Numbered from the stretch's first letter, positions 1-13,650 are shown. The stretch: 64,000 nucleotides of DNA from Theocolax elegans (GCA_026168455.1 CM047426.1:40037313-40101312), one strand, 5' to 3'. Notes: generated from the letters alone by a model not told the origin. Numbers and translations: made by a program.

Positions 1-1620
1 TTTCTACCGGTAGTAGATGACCAGGTCAGTAATTTTACCTCCAGGTCGTCGGAACTTCATCTACTGGAAGGTTCATAATGAAAACAAAAAAAAATTTTCT
101 TCCTGTAGTAGATGTCCATGTCAGTAATTTTACCTCCAGGTCATCTGAGCATCATCTACTGAAAGGCCTATAACGAGACCAAAAAAAAATAATTTTTCTT
201 CCTGTGGAAGATGTCCAGGTCGGTAATGTTACCTCCAGGTCATCGAAGCATCATATACTGGAAGGTTCATGAAAAAAAAAAAAAAAAATTTATCCTGTAA
301 ATGATGTTCAGGTCCCTAATGTTACCTCCAGGTTAACGGGGCAACATCTACTAAAAGGCCTATTATGAAATAAATAAAAAAATTTCTTCCAGTAGAAGTC
401 CTAACCAAATTTTTCTGTAGATGATTAGTGCACGTTACTAATGTTACCTCCAGGTCACTCAGGCAACATCTCACTGGTCGGCTTATTCGAAATCAAAAAA
501 AAAAATTTTCTACCGGTAGTAGATGACCAGCGTCAGTAATTTTACCTCCAGGTCGTCAGGAACTTCATTCTACTGGAAGGTCATAATGAAACAAAAAAAC
601 ATTTTCTTCCTGTAGTAGATGTCCATGTCAGTAATTTTACCTCCAGGGTCCATCTGAGCATCATCTACTGAAAGGCCTCTAACGAGACCAAAAAAAATAA
701 TTTTTCTTCCTGTGGAAGATGTCCAGGTCGGTTAATGTTACCTCCAGGTCATCGAAGCATCATCTACTGGAAGGTTCATGAAAAAAAAAAAAAAAATTTA
801 TCCTGTAAATGATGTTCAGGTCCCTAATGTTACCTCCAGGTTAACGGGGCAACATCTACTAAAAGGCCTATTATGAAATAAATAAAAAAATTTCTTCCAG
901 TAGAAGATGTCAGATCCCTACTGTTACGACCAGGTCAACGGGGCATCATCTACTGGAAGGCCTATTACGAAACCAAAAAAAAATTTTTCCTGTAGATGAT
1001 GTGCAGGTTATTTATGTTACCTCCTGGTCATCGGGGCAACATCTACTGGAAGGCATATTACGAAATCAAGAAAAAAATTTTTTCTCCTGTAGATGATGTC
1101 CAGGTCGGTAATGTTACCACCAGGTCAACGGAGCATTAACTACTGGAAGGCCTATTACGAAACCAAAAATAAAAATTTTTCCTGCAGATGATGTGCACGT
1201 TACTAATGTTACCTCCAGGTCAACAGGGCAACATCTACTGGAAGGCATATTATGAAATCAAGAAAAAAATTTTTCTTCCTGTAGAAGATGTCCAGGTCGG
1301 TAATTTTACCTCCAGGTCATCGGAGCATCATCTACTGGAAGGTTCATTATAAACATAAAAAAAAATTTTTTCCTGCCGATGATGTGCAGGTCACTAATGT
1401 TACTTCCAGGTCATCGGGGCAACATCTACTGGAAGGCATATTACGAAATCAAAAAAAAAACTTTCTTCCTGTAGATGATGTCCAGGTCCCGACTGTTACC
1501 TCCAGGTCAACGGAGCATCATCTACTGGAACCCATATGACGAAATTAAAAAAAAAATTTCCCTTCCTGTTGATGATGTCCAGTCCTTAATGTTACCTTCA
1601 GTTATAACTGATCGAGATAA
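1..1620. repeat. Minisatellite array, ~90-99 bp units
   Basis: About 17 tandem units with spacings of roughly 93-99 bp at the start. Each contains a core reading like CCTCCAGGTCATCGGAGCAT followed by an A-rich tract. Every unit is an imperfect palindrome: a left arm like CTTCCTGTAGATGATG pairs with a right arm like CATCATCTACTGGAAG (15 of 16 complementary). The first ~440 bases recur at ~500-900 with many scattered one-base indels. ORFs such as 1288-1539 only reflect the repeat and are not genes. The array runs off the left window edge. Confidence 0.9.
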
Positions 1621-1650
1621 CCAAATAAATAATCGTTTTAAATAATGGAG

Positions 1651-1955
1651 GTTAAACCATTTAAAAAAGTAATTAAACACCTATAAAAAAGCTAAGCACT
1701 ATTTCTAATTAATCCGTGTGGTTCCGAGATCACTTTCATTAAAAAAACTCATATTTTCGAAAATCCCAGAGAGACATAAGAAGAGTTAAAAAATAAATAG
1801 CCTGCCTGTACGGTCGTACGAACGTACGGACGTACGCTCAGACTTAAACTTTAAAACCATTAAAAAATTAATTAAATACCTATAAAAAAGTAAAACACTA
1901 TGTCTAATTATTCCTTTGGGTGCCGCGATCATATTGAATTAAAAAAAAAATTAAT
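1651..1955 (+). repeat. Diverged direct repeat, ~200 bp period
   Basis: A segment beginning AAACCATTTAAAAAAGTAAT near 1651 recurs diverged near 1854 (AAACCATTAAAAAATTAATT), with the same order of landmarks (CCTATAAAAAAG, CACTAT, TCTAATTA). A cluster of CGTACG palindromes lies between them at about 1810-1836. The rest of 1956-2520 is AT-rich with nothing recognised. Confidence 0.55.
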
Positions 1956-2519
1956 TTTTACAAACTATTAAAAAAAATATAACATAAGTTATACTTAAAT
2001 CGTCATTTTGACAGTATAAAATTTTAATATAATGTGGATGTGGATGTGAATGTGGATTGATCGATATAATTCCTTGAAATATTTACACTTTATGATTTTT
2101 ATAAGGTTACTTCAGCATAAATTTTGTTAACCGTTTAACTGATTAATTTCCAAAAAATAAAACCATTAAAAAATTTCTTTTTTTTAAATAATAAAAAAAA
2201 CTAAAAGATATAATTAGTTAACCCAAAAATTAATTAATCAAAAATCGAAAATTGTCTTTAGAAAAAACTATTTGTGACATGTTTTTAACGAGTTGAAAAA
2301 CTGTACTATTACAAAACTTTCTTTATACGTAAGCAAAAGGGAATAGATGTGAATAAAATTTAATAGGAGGAAGATGCATTAATTGATATAACTAATATAA
2401 ATTAATACATAAACAGAGTAAGGAGTATGGTAATTATTAAGAGAGATTAAAGAATAAAGGAAAAGGGACATTTAGGAGTAAAAATGTTTATATAAGTGAA
2501 TAAGAAAATACTAATGTGT

Positions 2520-2900
2520 ACTTACAAGTGCACTAAGATAGTGCACATTTTATAAAATGATGAACGTTTAAAATTTCACCGAGATCGGCTGTGTTGTCCG
2601 CGTCGAGGTCCTGTGTAAATAGTGGACTGGGGGTCCGTCTACTTGCGTATACGAACAGATTTGCAAACACATCACTTCGCGTCAGTGCCCGGCTAATGTC
2701 TCCGACGGTAAGGATAGCGCGCACATGGTTAACCTTACTCGAAGCACATTGTTTACGTACTAACCTGCGCCCAGTTGCCGCCATCTTGAATCTAACTAGA
2801 TTCAAGCGCGCGCACATCGGCACGGTGATTGCGTATATCGAGTATAGGGAATTCGAAACGCGTGTAGTGGGAGAACACGTGAGTATTGCAAAATAATACA
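2520..2900. other. GC-richer unique island, function unknown
   Basis: An abrupt rise in GC and CpG between AT-rich flanks. It is open on both strands for about 100 codons (2591-2896 plus, 2533-2901 minus), but neither translation shows a recognisable domain. It contains GCCGCCATCTTG (2777-2788), which matches the extended YY1/Pho-type motif, overlapping a 9-bp-arm inverted repeat at 2785-2806. It could be a regulatory island, an exon or a transposon remnant; the sequence does not decide. Confidence 0.35.
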
Positions 2901-5675
2901 CATGTTATTGTATAGGGAATTTAATTATTATTCGCATTTTCTATGGTATAAATAAAAATACATTTTAAAAATAAATTGGGGAACTAAACATTTGCGTAAT
3001 ATAAGTAAAATAAAATACCTTTAATAAATAAAATGGGCAATCAACTTATGTATATGACGGCATTACTCACATTTTACTTCCAAGCAAAGGAAAAAATTTA
3101 TAAATCGTTTATAATTCCGATTCAGCTGAAATCGATGACCAGGCACGCTCCCGCATGTGCCTATTCGCGGGGGCGTGCTGCGCAGTGTCTAATGTATTTT
3201 CTACAGTAAAAATAAAGTACATTTAAACAATAAATTGGGCAATTACACATATGTATACGATAACATTAATCACATGTTATTTCCAAGCAAAGGAAACAAT
3301 TTATAAAACGTTTATAGTTCCGATTCAGCTGAAATCGATGACCAGGACACTACGAGGCACGCTCTCGCATTGAGCAAATGCGGGAGCGTGCCGCGCAATG
3401 TCGAATATATTTTCTACGGTAAAAATAAAATAAATTAAAACATTAAATTGTGCAACTACACATATGTATACGATAAAATTAATCACATGTAGTTTCCAAG
3501 CAAAGGAAACAATTTATAAATTGTTTATAATTCCGACCCAGCTGAAATTGATGACCAGGGCACTACGAGGCAGGCTCTCGCATTGAGCAAATGCGGGAGC
3601 GTGCCGCGCAGTGTCGAATATATTTTCTACTGTAAAAATAAAATACATTTAAAAAATAAATTGGGAAATTACACATATGTATACGATAACATTAATCACA
3701 TGTTATTTCCAAGCCAAGGAAACAATTTAAAAAACGTTTATAATTCCGAATCAGCTGAAATTCATGACCAGGACACTACGAGGCACGCTTCCGCATAGCC
3801 CATTTGCGGGAGGCTGCCGCGCTGGTCGAATATATATCAAAAAAAGTACATTTAACAATAAATTGGGCAATTACACATATGTATACGATAACATTAATCA
3901 CATGTTATTTCCAAGCAAAGGAAACAATTTATAAAACGTTTATAGTTCCGATTCAGCTGAAATCGATGACCAGGACACTACGAGGCACGCTCTCGCATTG
4001 AGCAAATGCGGGAGCGTGCCGCGCAATGTCGAATATATTTTCTACGGTAAAAATAAAATAAATTAAACATTAAATTGTGCAACTACACATATGTATACGA
4101 TAAATTAATCACATGTAGTTTCCAAGCAAAGGAAACAATTTATAATTGTTTATAATTCCGACCCAGCTGAAATCGATGACCAGGGCACTACGAGGCACGC
4201 TCTCGCATTGAGCAAATGCGGGAGCGTGCCGCGCAGTGTCGAATATATTTCTACTGTAAAAATAAAATACATTTAAAAAATAAATAGGGAAATTACACAT
4301 ATGTATACGATAACATTAATCACATGTTATTTCCAAGCCAAGGAAACAATTTAAAAAACGTTTATAATTCCGAATCAGCTGAAATTCATGACCAGGACAC
4401 TACGAGGCACGCTTCCGCATTAGCCCATTTGCGGGAGCGTGCCGCGCTGTGTCGAATATATATCAACGGTAAAAATATAGTACATTTAAGCAATAAATTG
4501 GGCAATTACACATATGTATACGATAGCATTAATCACATGTTATTTCCAAGCAAAGGAAACAATTTATAAAACGCTTATAATTCCGATTCAGCTGATATCC
4601 AGGACCAGGACACTACGAGGCACGCTGCCGCATTTGCCCATTCGCGGGAGCGTGCCGCGCTGTGTCGAATATATATCTACTGTAAAAATAAAATACATTT
4701 AAAAAATAAATTGGGAAATTACACATATGTATACGATAACATTAATCACATGTTATTTCCAAGCCAAGGAAACAATTTAAAAAACGTTTATAATTCCGAA
4801 TCAGCTGAAATTCATGACCAGGACACTACGAGGCACGCTTCCGCATTAGCCCATTTGCGGGAGCGTGCCGCGCTGTGTCGAATATATATCAACGGTAAAA
4901 ATATAGTACATTTAAGCAATAAATTGGGCAATTACACATATGTATACGATAGCATTAATCACATGTTATTTCCAAGCAAAGGAAACAATTTATAAAACGC
5001 TTATAATTCCGATTCAGCTGATATCCAGGACCAGGACACTACGAGGCACGCTGCCGCATTTGCCCATTCGCGGGAGCGTGCCGCGCTGTGTCGAATATAT
5101 ATCAACGGTAAAAATATAGTACATTTAAACAATAAAGTAGGCAATTACACATATGTATACGATAACATAAATCACCTGTTATTTCCAAGCAAAGGAAACA
5201 ATTTATAAAACGTTTATAATACCGATTCAGCTGAAATCCATGACCAGGACACTACGAGGCACGCTGCCGCATTTGCCCATTCGCGGGAGCGTGCCGCGCA
5301 GTGTCGAATATATTTTCTACGGTGAAAATAAAGTACATTTAAACAAGGAAGTAGGCAATTACACATATGTATACGATAACATAAATAACCTTTTATTTCC
5401 AAGCAAGGAAAACAATTTATAAAAATACTTATATTCCCAATTTAGCTGCAATCAATGACCAGGACACTACGAGGCACGCTCTCGCATTGAGCAAATGCGG
5501 CAGCGTACCGCGCAGTGTCGAATATATTTTCTACTGTAAAAATAAAATACAATTAAAAAATAAATTGGGTAATTACACATATGTATACGATAACATTAAT
5601 CACATGTTATTTCCATGCCAAGGAAACAATTTAAAAAACGTTTGTAATTCCGAATCAGCTGAGATACATGACCAG

Positions 5676-5733
5676 GACACTACGAGGCACGCTCCCGCAT
5701 TGGCCCATTCACGGGAGCGTGCCGCGCAGTGTC
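5676..5733. other. Representative satellite dyad (hairpin/cruciform)
   Basis: Arms GACACTACGAGGCACGCTCC and GGAGCGTGCCGCGCAGTGTC pair over about 22 bp with two mismatches around a ~14-base loop. The same dyad occurs in nearly every unit. Two loop classes exist: a TTTGCCCATT-like loop, and a GAGCA loop in which the stem extends by extra base pairs (for example 4194-4230). Confidence 0.85.
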
Positions 5734-5776
5734 GAATATATTTTCAACGGTAAAAATAAAATACATTAAATAAATA

Positions 5777-8700
5777 AATTGGGCAAATAAACTTATGTAT
5801 ACGATAACAGTAATCACATGTTATTTCCAAGCAAAGGAAACAATTTATAAATCGCTTATAATTCCGATTCAGCTGAATTTGATGACCAGGACACTACGAG
5901 GCACGCTCCTGTATTTGCTCATTCGCGGGAGCGAGCCGCGCAGTGTCGTCTATATTTTCTACGATAAAAAAAAATACATTAAATAATTAAAATGGGCAAA
6001 TAAACATATGTATACGATAACAGTAATCACATGTTATTTCCAAGCAAAGGAAACAATTTATAAAACGTTTATAATACCGATTCAGCTGAAATCCATGACC
6101 AGGACACTACGAGGCACGCTGCCGCATTTGCCCATTCGCGGGAGCGTGCCGCGCAGTGTCGAATATATTTTCTACGGTGAAAATAAAATACATTTAAACA
6201 ATAAATTGGGCAATTAAATATATGTATACGGTAACAGTAATCACATGTTATTTCCAAGCAAAGAAAACAATTTATAAATTTTTTGTAATACCGACCCTGC
6301 TGAAATCGATGACCAGGACTCTACGAGGCACGCTCTCGCATTGAGCAAATGCGGGAGCGTGCCGCGCAATGTCGAATATATTTTCTACTGTAAAAATAAA
6401 ATACATTTAAAAAATAAATTGGGTAATTATACATATGTATACGATAAAATTAATCACATGTAATTTCCAACTAAAGGAAACAATTTATAAATCGTTTATA
6501 ATTCTGATTAAGCTGAAATCGATGACCAGGACACTACGAGGCACGCTCCCGCATTTGCCCAATCGCGAGAACGAGCTGCGCAGTGTCGAATATATTTTCT
6601 ACTGTAAAAATAAAATACATTTAAAAAATAAATTGGGCAATTACACATATGTATACGATAACATTAATCACATGTTATTTCCAAGCCAAGGAAACAATTT
6701 AAGAAACGTTTATAATTCCGAATCAGCTGAAATACAAGACCAGGACACTACGAGGCACGCTTCCGCATTAGCCCATTTGCGGGAGCGTGCCGTGCTGTGT
6801 CGAATATATTTCTACGGTAAAAATATAGTACATTTAAGCAATAAATTTGGCAATTAAACTTATGTATACGATAACAGTAATCACATGTTATTTCCAATCA
6901 AAGAAAACAATTATAAATTGGTTATAATATTATATTATATTATATTTAAGCAACAAATTGGGCAATTACACATATGTATACGATAGCATTAATCACATGT
7001 TATTTCCAAGCAAAGGAAACAATTTATAAAACGCTTATAATACCGACCCACCTGAAATCGACGACTCGGACACTATGAGGCACGCTCCCGCATTTGCTCA
7101 TTCGCCGGAGCGAGCCGCGCAGTGTCGAACATATTTTCTACGGTAAAAATAAAATACATTTAAACAGTAATTTGGGCAATAACACATAAGTATACGATAA
7201 CACTAGTCACATGTTATTTCCAAGCAAAGAAAACAATTTATAAACCGTTTACAATTCTGATTCAGCTGAAATCGATGACTAGGACACTTCGAGGCACGCT
7301 CCCGCATTTGCTCATTCGCGGAAGCGTGCCGGGCAGTGTCGAATATATATTGTACGGTAAATATAAAGTACATTTAAACAATAAATTGGGCAATTACACA
7401 TATGTATACGATAACATTAATCACATGTTACTTCCAAGAAAAGAAACCATTTATAAATCGTTTATAATTCCGACTCAGCTGAAGTCAATGACCAGGAGAC
7501 TACGAGGCACGCTCCCGCAGATGCTCATTCGCCGGAGCGTGCCGCGCAGTGTCGAACATATTTTCTACGGTAAAAATAAAATACATTTAAACACTAAATT
7601 GGGCAATTACACATATGTATACGATAACACTAGTCCCATGTTATTTCCAAGCAAAGAAAACAATTTATTAACCGTTTATGATGCCGATTCTGCTGAATCG
7701 ATGACCAGGACACTACGAGGCACGCTCCCGCATTTGCCCATTCACAAGAGCGTGCCGCGCAGTGTCGAATATATTTTCTACGGTTAAAATAAGTACATTT
7801 AAGAATAAATTGTGCAGTTAAACATATGTATACCATAACAGTAATCACATGTTATTTCCAATCAAAGAAAACAATTATAAATTGTTTATAATACCGACCC
7901 AGCTGAAATCGACGACTCGGACACTATGAGGCACGCTGCCGCCTTTGCTCATTCGCGGGAGCGTGCCGGGCAGTGTCGAATATATTTGTACGGTAAATAT
8001 AAAACATTTAAACAGTAGTTTGGGCAATAACACATAAGAATACGATAACACTAGTCACATGTTACATCCAAGCAAAGAAACCATTTATAAATCGTTCATA
8101 ATTCCGACTCAGCTGAAGTCAATGACCAGGAGACTGCGAGGCACGCTCCCGCAGTTGCTCATTCGCCGGAGCGTGCCGCGCAGTGTCGAACATATTTTCT
8201 ACGGTAAAAATAAAATACATTTAAACAGTAGTTTGGGCAATAACACATAAGTATACGATAACACTAGTCACACGTTACATCCAAGCAAAGAAACCATTTA
8301 TTAACCGTTTATGATGCCGATTCTGCTGAAATCGATGACCAGGACACTACGAGGCACGCTCCCGCATTTGCCCATTCACAAGAGCGTGCCGCGCAGTGTC
8401 GAATATATTTCTACGGTTAAAATAAAGTACATTTAAAGAATAAATTGTGCAGTTAAACATATGTATACCATAACAGTAATCACATGTTATTTCCAATCAA
8501 GAAAACAATTATAATTGTTTATAATACCGACCCAGCTGAAATCGACGACTCGGACACTATGAGGCACGCTGCCGCCTTGCTCATTCGCGGGAGCGTGCCG
8601 GGCAGTGTCGAATATATTGTACGGTAAATATAAAATACATTTAAACAGTAGTTTGGGCAATAACACATAAGAATACGATAACACTAGTCACATGTTACAT

Positions 8701-11402
8701 CCAAGCAAAGAAACCATTTATAAATCGTTCATAATTCCGACTCAGCTGAAGTCAATGACCAGGAGACTGCGAGGCACGCTCCCGCAGTTGCTCATTCGCC
8801 GGAGCGTGCCGCGCAGTGTCGAACATATTTTCTACGGTAAAAATAAAAAACATTAATAAATAAATTGGGCCACATAACTTATGTAATCGATAACAGTAAT
8901 CCATTGTTATTTCCAAGCCAAGGAAACAATTTATAAATCGCTTATAATTCCGATTCAGCTTGAATTTGATGACCAGGACCCATACGAGGCACGCTCCTGT
9001 ATTTGCCTCATTCGCGGGAGCGAGGCCGCGCTACGTGTCGTCTATATCTTTCTACGATAAAAAAAACTACATTAATAATTTTAAAATGGGCAAATAACAT
9101 ATGTATACGATCACATTAATCACATGTTAATTTCCAAGCAAGGAAACAATTTATAAACGTTTATCATACCGCATTCAGCTGAATCCATGACCAGGACACT
9201 ACGAGACGCGCTGCCGCATTTGGCCCATTCGCGGTGAGCGTGCGCGCAGTGTCGTCGAATATATTTTCTACGGTGAAATAAAATTACAGTTTAAACAATA
9301 AATTGGGCAATTAAATATATGTATACCGGTAACAGTAATCACATGTTATTTCCAAGCAAAGAAAACAATTTATAAATTTTTTGTAATACCGACCCTGCTG
9401 AAATCGATGACCAGGACTCTACGAGGCACGCTCTCGCATTGAGCAAATGCGGGAGCGTTGCCGCGCAATGTCGAATATATTTTCTACTGTAAAAATAAAA
9501 TACATTTAAAAAATAAATTGGGTAATTATACATATGTATACGATAAAATTAATCACATGTAATTTCCAACTAAAGGAAACAATTTATAAATCGTTTTATA
9601 ATTCTGATTAAGCTGAAATCGATGACCAGGACACTACGAGGCACGCTCCCGCATTTGCCCAATCGCGAGAACGAGCTGCGCAGTGTCGAATATATTTTCT
9701 ACTGTAAAATAAAATACATTTAAAAAATAAATTGGGCAATTACACATATGTATACGATAACATTAATCACATGTTATTTCCAAGCCAAGGAAACAATTTA
9801 AGAAACGTTTATAATTCCGAATCAGCTGAAATACAAGACCAGGACACTACGAGGCACGCTTCCGCATTAGCCCATTTGCGGGAGCGTGCCGTGCTGTGTC
9901 GAATATATTTCTACGGTAAAAATATAGTACATTTAAGCAATAAATTTGGCAATTTAAACTTATGTATACGATAACAGTAATCACATGTTATTTCCAATCA
10001 AAGAAAACAATTATAAATTGGTTATAATATTATATTATATTATATTTAAGCAACAAATTGGGCAATTACACATATGTATACGATAGCATTAATCACATGT
10101 TATTTCCAAGCAAGGAAACAATTTATAAAACGCTTATAATACCGACCCACCTGAAATCGACGACTCGGACACTATGAGGCACGCTCCCGCATTTGCTCAT
10201 TCGCCGGAGCGAGCCGCGCAGTGTCGAACATATTTTCTACGGTAAAATAAAATACCATTTAAACAGTAATTTGGGCAATAACACATAAGTATACGATAAC
10301 ACTAGTCACATGTTATTTCCAAGCAAAGAAAACAATTTATAAACCGTTTACAATTCTGATTCAGCTGAAATCGATGACTAGGACACTTCGAGGCACGCTC
10401 CCGCATTTGCTCATTCGCGGAAGCGTGCCGGGCAGTGTCGACTATATATTGTACGGTAAATATAAAGTACATTTAAACAATAAATTGGGCAATTACACAT
10501 ATGTATACGATAACATTAATCACATGTTACTTCCAAGAAAAGAAACCATTTATAAATCGTTTATAATTCCGACTCAGCTGAAGTCAATGACCAGGAGACT
10601 ACGAGGCACGCTCCCGCAGATGCTCATTCGCCGGAGCGTGCCGCGCAGTGTCGAACATATTTTCTACGGTAAAAATAAAATACATTTAAACACTAAATTG
10701 GGCAATTACACATATGTATACGATAACACTAGTCCCATGTTATTTCCAAGCAAAGAAAACAATTTATTAACCGTTTATGATGCCGATTCTGCTGAAATCG
10801 ATGACCAGGACACTACGAGGCACGCTCCCGCATTTGCCCATTCACAAGAGCGTGCCGCGCAGTGTCGAATATATTTTCTACGGTTAAAATAAAGTACATT
10901 TAAAGAATAAATTGTGCAGTTAAACATATGTATACCATAACAGTAATCACATGTTATTTCCAATCAAAGAAAACAATTATAAATTGTTTATAATACCGAC
11001 CCAGCTGAAATCGACGACTCGGACACTATGAGGCACGCTGCCGCCTTTGCTCATTCGCGGGAGCGTGCCGGGCAGTGTCGAATATATATTGTACGGTAAA
11101 TATAAAATACATTTAAACAGTAGTTTGGGCAATAACACATAAGAATACGATAACACTAGTCACATGTTACATCCAAGCAAAGAAACCATTTATAAATCGT
11201 TCATAATTCCGACTCAGCTGAAGTCAATGACCAGGAGACTGCGAGGCACGCTCCCGCAGTTGCTCATTCGCCGGAGCGTGCCGCGCAGTGTCGAACATAT
11301 TTTCTACGGTAAAAATAAAATACATTTAAACAGTAGTTTGGGCAATAACACATAAGTATACGATAACACTAGTCACACGTTACATCCAAGCAAAGAAACC
11401 AT
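5777..11402 (+). repeat. Higher-order duplication inside satellite (~3.1 kb period)
   Basis: The unit series from about 5777 to 8299 reappears from about 8871 to 11402 at an offset of 3094-3105 bp, including idiosyncratic variants such as the TATATTATATTATATT insert (6928 and 10027). Inside it, 7660-8295 is itself repeated at about 8296-8860. The join at 8850-9340 carries many single-base insertions relative to its partner. Confidence 0.85.
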
Positions 11403-12899
11403 TTATAAATCGTTTATAATTCCGACTCAGCTGAAGTCAATGACCAGGAGACTGCGAGGCACGCTACCGCATTTGTCCTTTCACGCGAGCGCGCCGCGCA
11501 GTGTCGAATATATTTCTACGGTAAAATTAAAATACATTTAAACAATAAACTGGGCAATTAAACATATATATACCATAACATTAGTCACATGTTATTTACA
11601 AGCAAAGAAAACAATTTATAAATCGTTTATAATGCCGATTCTGCTGAATCGATGACCAGGACACTACGAGGCACGCTCCCGCATTTGCCCATCCACGAGA
11701 GCGTGCCGCGCAGTGTCAAATATATTTTCAACGGTAAAATCAAAGTACATTTAAATAATAAATTGGGCAATTAAACATATGTATATGATAACGTTAATTA
11801 CATGTTTTTTCCAATCAAAGACAACAATTTATAAATTGTTTTAATTCCGATTCAAATGAAATCGATGACCAGGACACTACGAGGCACGCTCCCGCATTTG
11901 CTCAATCGCGGGAGTGTGCCGCGCGGTGTCGAGTAAATATTCTGCGGTAAAAATAAAATACATTTATACAATGAATTGGGCAGTTAAACATATGTATACG
12001 ATAACCGTAAAAACATGTTATTTCCAGGCAAAGGAAACAATTTATAAACCGCTTATAATTCCGATTCCGCTGAAATCGATGACCAGGACACTACGAGGCA
12101 CGCTCCTGCATTTGCTCATTCGCGGGAGCGAGCCGCGCAGTGTCGTCTATATTTTCTACGGTAAAAAAAAATACATTAAATAAATAAATTGGGCAAATAA
12201 ACTCACGTATACGATAACATTAATTACATTTTATTTCCAAACAAAGTAAACAATTTATAAATCATTTATACTTTCGATTCTGCTGAAATCGATGACCAGG
12301 ACACTACGAGGCACGCTCCTGCATTTGCTCAGTTGCGGGAGCGTGCCGCGCAGTGTCGTCTATATTTTCTACGGTAAAAATAAAATACATTAAATAAATA
12401 AATTGGGCAAATAAACTTATGTATACGATAACAGTAATCACATGTTATTTCCAAGCAAAGGAAACAATTTATAAATCGCTTATAATTCCGATTCAGCTGA
12501 ATTTGATGACCAGGACATTACGAGGCACGCTCCTGCATTTGCTCAGTCGCGGGAGCGTGCCGCGCAATGTCGAATTTATATTGTACAGTAGAAAGAAAAT
12601 ACATTTAATAAATAAATTGGGCAATTAAACATATGTATACAATAGCATTAGTCACGTGTTACTTCCAAGCCAAGGAAACAATTTATAAATCATTTATACT
12701 TTCGATTCTGCTGAAATCGATGACCAGGACACTACGAGGCCCGCTCCCACATTTGCTCATTCGTGGGAGCGTGCCACGCAGTGTCGAATATATTTTCTGC
12801 AGTAAAATTAAAACACATTTAATATATAAAATTGGCAAATGGACATATGTATATGATTGCATTACTCAACTTTTAGTACCTAGCAGAAGAAAAATTTAG

Positions 12900-13650
12900 A
12901 TTTAAAGTAAAGTGCGAAATTTTGAATATTGTTGTATTTATTTGTAAAGATGGTTACATGTCTCTTTGTGTTGAGCATCTTTGGTGTACGTGCAACGGGA
13001 CACGAGCCACGTGAACTTTGTCAGTGGTCACATGTAAGATGCGAGTACACAATCGCGTATACACTGTCGTTGGGAGAGAGACAGAGAGAGGGTGCGAGCA
13101 TGCGAGTCAGCCATTATAGCCTCTAAATCAAAGTATTTTGCTTTTTCGTTCGTCTTTGTTTTTCATTGTTTTCCTATTCCATGTCTCAAGTCCTTGTGCT
13201 CCCGAAGAAATGAGTAATTTATTTTTATTTTTTGTTTTTGTTAATTTTGTTATTTTTAATTTGTTATAGATGATCTTTACTCAGTCGGGAAACGTTACCT
13301 TGAGTATTCCCCACACATTCACTCATATAGTCATAAAGTGTGTCTTTACATTGATGATATCAAGGATTAAAATAATCTTGATACGTATATGTACAATAGC
13401 AAATTTACTGACAAAACAAATTTATGTTTGTACAACACATAAGCACTATATCTATTATAATTCTGTTTATTGGCATAAGCCCGGTATATTAATTATGGTA
13501 TTTAGCGCCATCTTGCAACAACTATTTGCGCAAGTGCTTCTACTCTAAGTATAATACCACAGACTAAGCGCGTCGCGCACTCTGGCGACGAAATTGGTAC
13601 TAAGAAAACTTTATCAGTAATAAACTATTTATTTTTTGTTAATATTATGT
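12900..13650. other. Unique AT-rich spacer with CpG patch
   Basis: No gene recognised. A mixed-composition patch at 12990-13115 contains CACGTG and ACATGT motifs and a GAGAGA tract. 13270-13548 is open on the plus strand for 92 codons, but the translation is low-complexity hydrophobic and resembles nothing known to me. A CGCCATCTTG motif occurs near 13506. Confidence 0.4.

Larger units (their letters stand above)
3020..12895. repeat. Satellite DNA array, ~210 bp unit with conserved hairpin
   Basis: About 47 tandem units; measured spacings include 213, 213, 202 and 212 bp. Landmarks in each unit are TTGGGCAATTACACATATGT, a TTTCCAAGCAAAGGAAACAA block, CAGCTGAAATCGATGACCAG and a long GC-rich dyad followed by GTCGAATATATTTTCTAC. 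The outermost units (3020-3230 and 12600-12895) are the most diverged, as expected at satellite edges. Near multiple-of-three unit lengths create many overlapping ORFs on both strands; these are repeat by-products, not proteins. No promoter or transposase is seen inside the array. Confidence 0.95.

Noticed and set aside
1..1620. CRISPR-like array of regularly spaced repeats
   Set aside because: Contiguous tandem units without unique spacers, in a eukaryotic context.
3020..12895. Possible hammerhead ribozyme in the satellite unit
   Set aside because: CTGAAATC and GATGACC looked suggestive, but no CUGANGA core with a following GAAA and NUH is present on either strand.
3583..12899. Many 60-170 codon ORFs through the satellite, some with repeated motifs such as GSVPRSVEYIFYGK
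   Set aside because: They recur once per ~210-bp unit in all frames and on both strands; they result from unit lengths near a multiple of three, not from coding selection.
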